11,134 nt of DNA from Pseudomonadota bacterium (GTDB lineage: Bacteria > Pseudomonadota > Alphaproteobacteria > Reyranellales > Reyranellaceae), in assembly GCA_023436825.1 (NCBI GenBank), contig JAEZHS010000582.1, positions 1 to 11,134 of the forward strand. Reading direction: 5' to 3'. The notes below the pieces were generated by a model. The model did not search any database. It was given only the letters and a program-made list of their open reading frames with translations, and was not told the DNA's origin. Below, piece after piece: positions 7,064-11,134 of this stretch; within the stretch, counting starts at the first letter, position 1; every line of letters begins with the position of its first letter. A program made the translations under genes and the position numbers.

Positions 7064-7160
7064 GTTCCTCTCACCCGCTAGGGGGAGAGGCTAGGAGAGG
7101 GGCTTCGAAGGCCGTCTGTAACCCCTCACCCTAACCTCTCCCCTAGCGGGGAAGAGGAGC
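7064..7160. repeat. Long imperfect palindrome (REP-like intergenic element)
   Basis: The left arm (7064-7102) and right arm (7122-7160) are near-perfect reverse complements over about 39 nt, with a 19-nt loop. The shared core is CCGCTAGGGG(G)AGAGG on one arm and CCTCTCCCCTAGCGG on the other. An additional 8-bp inverted repeat, CCCATCGT (7043-7050) and ACGATGGG (7165-7172), flanks it and may mark the outer edge of the element. Such CCTCTCCCC/GGGGAGAGG palindromes are common as dispersed intergenic repeats in proteobacterial genomes; copy number here cannot be judged from one window. As RNA it would form a long hairpin between the two divergent MFS genes. Confidence 0.75.
7154..7159 (+). promoter_or_regulatory. 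Shine-Dalgarno-like GAGGAG inside the repeat
   Basis: GAGGAG sits 8 nt before an ATG at 7168 that is in frame with the downstream MFS gene. It lies in the right arm of the palindrome and would be buried in the hairpin if that forms. It supports a longer N terminus (19 extra residues), but codon use in 7168-7224 (two AGA codons, about half G/C at third positions) is unlike the rest of the gene. Confidence 0.35.
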
Positions 7161-7224
7161 TTGAACGATGGGAAGAAGAAGCGGATGGAACCTTCAGTGC
7201 AGTCGGAATGTTATCTCCTCTCCG

Positions 7225-8694
7225 ATGGCGCTAGACCAACCCATCCGTGGCACGCATACCGATGTGCCGGCCCGGCTCGACCGGCTGCCGTGGAGCAGAT
7301 TCCATCGGCTGGTGGTGGTCGCGCTCGGCATCACCTGGATTCTCGACGGCCTCGAAGTCACCTTGGCCGGGTCGGTCGCGGCGGCGCTGCAGACCAGCCC
7401 GCGCCTGCAGCTCACGGCCGAGCAGGTCGGCCTGACCGGCAGTGCCTATCTCGCCGGCGCGGTGTTGGGCTCGTTGTTCTTCGGCCATCTCACCGATCGG
7501 CTGGGCCGCAAGAAGCTGTTCAACGTGACGCTCGGTGTCTATCTGGTGGCCACCGCCCTCACTGCCTTCTCGTGGGACTTCTGGAGCTTCCTCCTGTTCC
7601 GCTTCTTCACCGGCGCGGGCATCGGCGGCGAATATTCGGCCATCAACTCGGCGATCCAGGAGCTGATCCCGGCGCGTCTGCGTGGGCGCGTCGATCTCGC
7701 CATCAACGGCAGCTTCTGGGTCGGCGCGGCGGGCGGCGCGCTGCTCTCGGTGTGGCTGCTCGATCCCGCGGTGCTCGGTCCCGACCTGGGTTGGCGGCTC
7801 GCCTTCGGCAGCGGCGCCGTGCTCGGCCTGGTGATCCTCTACCTGCGCCGCTTCCTGCCCGAGAGTCCCCGGTGGCTGATGCTGCACGGGCAGCCGGGCG
7901 AGGCGGCGCGTGTCGTCGACGGCATCGAGGCGCGGGTCGTCGCCAGCGAAGGCGTGACCCTGCCGCCGGTCACGACGCGGCTAGCGCTCGGCGCCACGCA
8001 TCGGGTGACCATGCTGTCGGTGGCGCGTACGCTGCTTTCGGATTACCCCGGCCGCACCACGCTCGGCCTTGTGCTGATGGCGGCGCAGGCGTTCGTCTAC
8101 AACGCCATCTTCTTTACCTACGCCTTGGTGCTGACCCGGTTCTATGGCATCGAGGCCGACAAGGTCGGGCTCTACATCCTGCCGTTCGCGCTCGGCAATT
8201 TCCTCGGCCCGCTGCTGCTCGGGCCGTTGTTCGATTCGGTCGGCCGCAAGACCATGATCTTTGCGACCTATGGGCTGTCGGGCGTGCTGCTGGCCGTGAC
8301 CGGCTGGCTGTTTGCCCAGGGCGCGCTGAACGCCACGACACAGACGGCGATGTGGAGCGTGGTGTTCTTCTTCGCCTCGGCGGCGGCCAGCGCCGCCTAC
8401 CTGACCGTGGGCGAGTGCTTCCCATTGGAGATCCGTGCACTCACCATCGCGCTGTTCTACGCCTTCGGCACCTTGCTGGGCGGCGTCGGCGGACCGTGGC
8501 TGTTCGGCGTGCTGATCGCCAGCGAGAGCCCGACCGAGATCGTGACGGGCTACATGCTGGGGGCGGCCTTGATGATCGTGGCCGCCCTGGTAACCCTGCG
8601 GCTGGGAGTCAAGGCCGAATGCCGGCCGCTGGAGGAGGTGGCGCCGCCCCTGTCGGTGCGCGTCGAGCTTGCCGATCCGCCGGAAAAGCGGTGA
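7225..8694 (+). CDS. MFS transporter, sugar/metabolite porter type
   Basis: From the ATG at 7225 the protein has 489 aa and about 12 membrane helices. TM1 carries D-G-L-E-V-T-L-A-G (41-49). The MFS motif A is G-H-L-T-D-R-L-G-R-K-K (87-97). TM4 carries R-F-F-T-G-A-G-I-G-G-E-Y (126-137), followed by the sugar-porter-like P-E-S-P-R-W-L (212-218). This is typical of proton-coupled uptake carriers for sugars, aromatic acids or other small organic solutes (YdjE/AAHS-like); the substrate is not readable. An in-frame ATG at 7168 has a better ribosome-binding site but lies at the edge of the palindromic repeat and would add residues with poor codon use, so I prefer 7225. No neighbour is an obvious catabolic enzyme. 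A small gene follows 41 nt downstream on the same strand. Confidence 0.88.
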   Translation: MALDQPIRGTHTDVPARLDRLPWSRFHRLVVVALGITWILDGLEVTLAGSVAAALQTSPRLQLTAEQVGLTGSAYLAGAVLGSLFFGHLTDRLGRKKLFNVTLGVYLVATALTAFSWDFWSFLLFRFFTGAGIGGEYSAINSAIQELIPARLRGRVDLAINGSFWVGAAGGALLSVWLLDPAVLGPDLGWRLAFGSGAVLGLVILYLRRFLPESPRWLMLHGQPGEAARVVDGIEARVVASEGVTLPPVTTRLALGATHRVTMLSVARTLLSDYPGRTTLGLVLMAAQAFVYNAIFFTYALVLTRFYGIEADKVGLYILPFALGNFLGPLLLGPLFDSVGRKTMIFATYGLSGVLLAVTGWLFAQGALNATTQTAMWSVVFFFASAAASAAYLTVGECFPLEIRALTIALFYAFGTLLGGVGGPWLFGVLIASESPTEIVTGYMLGAALMIVAALVTLRLGVKAECRPLEEVAPPLSVRVELADPPEKR

Positions 8695-8735
8695 TAATCG
8701 ACCATCGTCCATCCTCCCGCCGACGAGGTGATGGA

Positions 8736-8960
8736 ATGACTCCAGACGAACTCACGACTGCTCTTGGGCAGGCCGCCGCCAAGGTTTGGGGCCAGCTGCC
8801 GGCGTATGTCCAGCACGACCTGTTCGAAGCGGCAGTACGATCGGCCGGCAAAGGCGCGCGCGAGGAGCTGGCCGTCTTCCTTCACCGGCGGCATCCCCGT
8901 ACCACCGACGGCGAGGATTCCGGCAGAAGGGTGCCCGAGCCGGATAGCTTGGGCGGCTGA
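8736..8960 (+). CDS. Small conserved-looking hypothetical protein (74 aa)
   Basis: A 74-aa frame starts at the ATG at 8736, preceded by GAGGTG (8725-8730) with 5-nt spacing, and ends with TGA at 8958-8960. The sequence is soluble and mostly helical, with L-P-A-Y-V-Q-H-D-L-F-E-A-A-V in the middle, L-A-V-F-L-H-R-R-H-P-R-T after it and the C terminus E-P-D-S-L-G-G. I have an impression of similar short proteins in rhizobial genomes with VQ..LFE.A and LAVFLH..H..T patterns, but this is memory, not a search. The function is unknown. It follows the MFS gene by 41 nt and may share its transcript. Long antisense and overlapping frames here are GC shadows. Confidence 0.7.
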   Translation: MTPDELTTALGQAAAKVWGQLPAYVQHDLFEAAVRSAGKGAREELAVFLHRRHPRTTDGEDSGRRVPEPDSLGG

Positions 8961-8966
8961 GCCGCC
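8952..8966. terminator. Short GC hairpin over the stop codon of the 74-aa gene
   Basis: GGCGGC (8952-8957), loop TGA, GCCGCC (8961-8966) form a perfect 6-bp stem whose loop is the stop codon itself. It lies between two converging genes, where a terminator is expected, but no T-run follows on either strand, so intrinsic termination is uncertain. Confidence 0.3.
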
Positions 8967-8981
8967 AGCCTCGAGCGAGCA

Positions 8982-9098
8982 TCAATCGATCCTGCGGGTG
9001 CACCAGATCACAACGCAGATTCCGATGATCGCGGCGACTGTTACCGTGATCATGACGATGCCCAGGCTGGTGAACAGCATCTCCCAGATCGTCTGCAT
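8982..9098 (-). CDS. 38-aa single-span membrane microprotein
   Basis: Reading on the minus strand, an ATG at 9098 opens a 38-codon frame ending in TGA at 8982-8984. The product begins M-Q-T-I-W-E-M-L-F, has one hydrophobic span (about residues 8-32, I/V/A-rich, with C28 and W32), and ends C-T-R-R-I-D. The positive C-terminal tail predicts the N terminus outside and the C terminus in the cytoplasm. It begins 6 nt after the stop of the HcaT-like permease gene, which suggests translational coupling. There is no clear Shine-Dalgarno. I do not recognise a family. It may be an accessory subunit of the permease or an independent small membrane protein; a chance frame remains possible because it is short. 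Confidence 0.5.
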   Translation of the reverse strand: MQTIWEMLFTSLGIVMITVTVAAIIGICVVIWCTRRID

Positions 9099-9104
9099 GA
9101 TGTT

Positions 9105-10289
9105 TTAAGGCGCGCGGACGCCGCCGGGTTGCCGACGGCCGGGCGCAAAGCCCCACCAGGCAACCGGGAAGGCAATGACGCAAAGCGCCGCCATTGGCAG
9201 AAACGCCAGCCCGCCATGGTCGGCGTAGAGCGTTCCCGACAACCACGTCAGGCCGGCTGTCACGAGACCGGCGCCGAAGGCATAGAGCGCCTGGGCTGTG
9301 GCGGCCACCCCTGATGGAACGACGTTGCCGATGACGCGCATGCAAGCGAGGTGGAGCAGGGCGAAGGTGAAGCCGTGCAGCGGTTGCAGGACGGCCAGCA
9401 GCTCGACCGAAGTCGTGAAGCCCATGGCCGACCAGCGGACGACGCCGGCGATGGTCGCGAGCAGGGCAGCCCCGCGAGCATCGAGCCGATCGAGCAGCCA
9501 CGGCCCGATCAGGAGGAACACGATGACTTCGGCTGCCACCGCCTCGGCCCACAGCGCACTGATGACCGGGGCCGGAAGTCCGGCGGCGCTCCAGCGAATC
9601 ACTGCGAATGCGTCATAGAGCGCGTGACTGCCATAGACCAGGGCCGAGACAACGATGACGACGCGAAACGCCGGCAGTTTGAGAAGACTGCGCACTTTGG
9701 CCGCCCCGCGCGTGTTGTCTTCGACCGACTGCGCATCAGGATGCGTTGCGGGAATCCATGCGGCCGCAGCGGCGGCCACGATCAGGAGCGCCACATTCGT
9801 CCATATGATCGGGCTGAGATCGGCGGGGCCTATCAGTTGTCCGATGACGAGCGTGCCCACCAGGAAAGCGGCCGATGCCGCGCCACGTATCCAGCCGTAT
9901 TCAAACGGCCTTCCCGCCCTCGCAGGTCTCGCCGTGTTGACCGTCAGCGCATCGGCCAGCGAGGTGGTCGGTGCAAGCGCGGCGGCTTGAACGACTGCGA
10001 TCAGAAGAATGAGCCAGAAGGTACTCGCTGATGAGTACGCGGCTGCCGCTGCCGCCGCCACCAGGATACAGGTTGCGAGAACGAGGCGCAGAGAGACGAC
10101 GAGGTCGGCGAGCCGTCCGATCGCGGGGCCGGCTGCCAGGCGCATCGCCAATCCGGCGGCGAGGATCAGTCCGATCTGCTGCGGCGCCAGGCCTTTGCTT
10201 TCGAACAGTTTCGGCCAGTACGGCGACGCCACTCCAAAGGCGCCGTACAAGGCAATGTAGAGAAGAATGTACGCACCGGGAGAGTGCAC
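9105..10289 (-). CDS. HcaT-like MFS permease (phenylpropionate permease family, MFS_1-like)
   Basis: This 394-aa, roughly 12-helix carrier has features of the HcaT/PPP family: an early G-x-x-x-P-Y-W-P-K-L-F-E-S-K-G-L-A-P-Q-Q-I-G segment (about 18-40), S-H-A-L-Y-D-A-F-A-V-I-R-W (211-223), W-A-E-A-V-A-A-E (237-244), and L-H-G-F-T-F-A-L-L-H (294-303) followed by A-T-A-Q-A-L-Y-A-F (330-338). E. coli HcaT is linked to 3-phenylpropionate uptake; most homologues have unknown substrates. The start is GTG at 10289. Upstream in frame there is no other start codon before a TAG, and the next in-frame TTG lies inside the first membrane helix, so the GTG is well bounded. The ribosome site is weak (AAGG, 3-nt spacing). 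It is divergent from the carbonic anhydrase gene, and a 38-aa membrane protein follows 6 nt after its stop. Confidence 0.85.
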   Translation of the reverse strand: MHSPGAYILLYIALYGAFGVASPYWPKLFESKGLAPQQIGLILAAGLAMRLAAGPAIGRLADLVVSLRLVLATCILVAAAAAAAYSSASTFWLILLIAVVQAAALAPTTSLADALTVNTARPARAGRPFEYGWIRGAASAAFLVGTLVIGQLIGPADLSPIIWTNVALLIVAAAAAAWIPATHPDAQSVEDNTRGAAKVRSLLKLPAFRVVIVVSALVYGSHALYDAFAVIRWSAAGLPAPVISALWAEAVAAEVIVFLLIGPWLLDRLDARGAALLATIAGVVRWSAMGFTTSVELLAVLQPLHGFTFALLHLACMRVIGNVVPSGVAATAQALYAFGAGLVTAGLTWLSGTLYADHGGLAFLPMAALCVIAFPVAWWGFAPGRRQPGGVRAP

Positions 10290-10339
10290 TGGCCTTGAAC
10301 GCGAGACGTTGCGTCGCCGTTGCTATGCATTTGCTGTGA

Positions 10340-10369
10340 TTGCATTGGCCATGAAGGCCGGAATAGGCT
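10340..10369 (+). promoter_or_regulatory. Candidate promoter for the carbonic anhydrase gene
   Basis: TTGCAT (10340-10345) and TAGGCT (10364-10369) are separated by 18 nt and lie 27 nt before the gene start, in the 106-bp divergent region. Both hexamers match the sigma-70 consensus only partly, so this is a weak guess. Confidence 0.2.
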
Positions 10370-10383
10370 GCGCCCGTTTAGCC

Positions 10384-10390
10384 AAGGGAG
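10384..10390 (+). promoter_or_regulatory. Shine-Dalgarno AAGGGAG that fixes the carbonic anhydrase start
   Basis: AAGGGAG lies 5 nt before the ATG at 10396. The frame is open further upstream (ATG at 10351 and beyond), but only this ATG has a good ribosome-binding site and places the twin-arginine motif at the expected distance from the N terminus. Confidence 0.65.
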
Positions 10391-10395
10391 TGTGT

Positions 10396-11100
10396 ATGTG
10401 TAACGCCTGTCTTCCCGCCGGACTGTCTCGTCGTCTCATGTTGGGAGCCGGTCTGGCCGCAGCGGCTGCCGCACCGTTCGCCGGTGGCGCGCAGGCCCAG
10501 CCGGCGAGAGCCGCCGAAACGCCGGATGCGGCGCTGAAACTCCTGATTGACGGCAATGCCCGCTATGTCGCGAACAACATGAACGAGCGCGACTTCTCGG
10601 CCACCCGGGCAGCCCGCACACGCGGCCAGGCGCCGTTCGCGGCGATCCTCGGCTGCGCCGATTCCCGCGTTGCGCCGGAACTGGCCTTCGACCAGGCGCC
10701 GGGCGATCTGTTCGTGGTGCGCGTTGCCGGCAACTTCGTCACGACCGAGGGGCTGGCCAGCCTGGAGTTCGGCGCCGCCGTGCTCGGCACCAAGGTGATC
10801 ATGGTGCTGGGCCACACGAGCTGCGGCGCCGTCAACGCGACGGTCGATGCGCTGCAGAAGGGCAACAATCTGCCGGGCCACATTGCCGACCTGGTCCGCG
10901 CCATGAAGCCCGGCGTCGAGCCTGCCCTGAAGCAGTCGGGCGACGATCTCTACCAGCGCGCCGTGGTGGCGAACGTCCGCTACAACGTACAGCAGCTGCT
11001 CGCGGCCAAGCCGATCCTGGCCGACATGGTGGCGGCCAAGAAGCTCAGCGTCGTCGGCGGCGTGTACGACCTTGCCACGGGCAAGGTCACGCAGGTCTAG
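10396..11100 (+). CDS. Tat-exported beta-class carbonic anhydrase
   Basis: This 234-aa enzyme should interconvert carbon dioxide and bicarbonate in the periplasm. The N terminus has a twin-arginine signal: S-R-R-L-M-L at 11-16, an Ala-rich hydrophobic core (17-31) and a likely cleavage after A-Q-A (34). The beta-CA domain runs from about 42 to the end. The zinc ligands are C87 in C-A-D-S-R (with the D89/R91 dyad), H140 and C143 in G-H-T-S-C-G. The C-terminal G-G-V-Y-D-L-A-T-G-K-V is also typical. The protein begins M-C-N-A-C, placing two Cys before the Tat motif. Length is normal for the exported subgroup. It is divergent from the HcaT-like permease gene, and no bicarbonate or sulfate transporter or other CO2-related gene is visible nearby, so its physiological role cannot be narrowed. 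The gene ends 34 nt before the window edge. Confidence 0.93.
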   Translation: MCNACLPAGLSRRLMLGAGLAAAAAAPFAGGAQAQPARAAETPDAALKLLIDGNARYVANNMNERDFSATRAARTRGQAPFAAILGCADSRVAPELAFDQAPGDLFVVRVAGNFVTTEGLASLEFGAAVLGTKVIMVLGHTSCGAVNATVDALQKGNNLPGHIADLVRAMKPGVEPALKQSGDDLYQRAVVANVRYNVQQLLAAKPILADMVAAKKLSVVGGVYDLATGKVTQV

Positions 11101-11134
11101 GTCTTTGCCGGGGCCGCGTCATGGTCTTCCGGAC

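Noticed and set aside
7064..7160. Rho-independent terminator or CRISPR-like repeat
   Set aside because: There are only two inverted arms, not spaced direct repeats, and no T-run follows; its position between divergent gene starts also does not fit a terminator.
7161..8960. A 599-codon plus-strand frame running through the MFS gene into the 74-aa gene
   Set aside because: Only its last 75 codons (from 8736) look real. The rest is an Arg/Ala/Gly-rich shadow of the MFS gene in another frame.
10267..10395. Longer N terminus of the carbonic anhydrase
   Set aside because: It would bury the twin-arginine signal about 43 residues further in and lacks a ribosome-binding site; AAGGGAG precedes the ATG at 10396.
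1..11134. tRNA, rRNA, transposase, integrase, phage or toxin-antitoxin genes
   Set aside because: None was recognised on either strand; composition and gene types look chromosomal throughout.

Overview
The window is GC-rich (roughly two thirds G+C), with strong G/C preference at third codon positions, coupled operons and long antisense shadow frames. This fits an alphaproteobacterium, perhaps of the Reyranella/Rhodospirillales-Rhizobiales sort; that placement is an impression from gene style, not a demonstrated taxonomy. I see no tRNA, rRNA, CRISPR array, transposase or phage gene. It reads as ordinary chromosome carrying one unusual operon.

Left part (1-6964, all minus strand). Reading from right to left, the order is: an Fsr-type MFS exporter (5690-6964); a 54-nt gap; then five genes joined without a break by 1-nt or 4-nt stop/start overlaps. 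The five are a membrane sensor with dCACHE, GAF and a degenerate class III cyclase domain (3218-5635), an MlaE-type permease (2397-3221), an ABC ATPase homologue that has lost every nucleotide-handling motif (1693-2397), an MlaD-type MCE protein (698-1696), and a TPR-like lipoprotein cut by the window edge (1-698). This looks like an MCE/Mla lipid-transport operon for movement of lipids or other hydrophobic molecules across the periplasm. Its two nucleotide-using domains both appear catalytically dead, and a ligand-sensing receptor is translationally coupled to the permease. This is the most interesting content of the window.

Middle part (6965-8960). A 260-bp intergenic stretch separates the divergent fsr gene from a second MFS transporter. 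It holds a long imperfect palindrome (7064-7160) of the kind found as dispersed intergenic repeats. Then come a plus-strand MFS transporter of the sugar/metabolite-porter type (7225-8694) and a small 74-aa conserved-looking protein (8736-8960).

Right part (8952-11134). A short GC hairpin overlaps the stop of the 74-aa gene. On the minus strand follow a 38-aa single-span membrane protein (8982-9098) and, 6 nt upstream of it, an HcaT-like MFS permease (9105-10289, GTG start). Across a 106-bp divergent intergenic region lies a Tat-exported beta-class carbonic anhydrase on the plus strand (10396-11100). The last 34 bases hold nothing I can identify. No gene-free stretch exceeds 300 bases.
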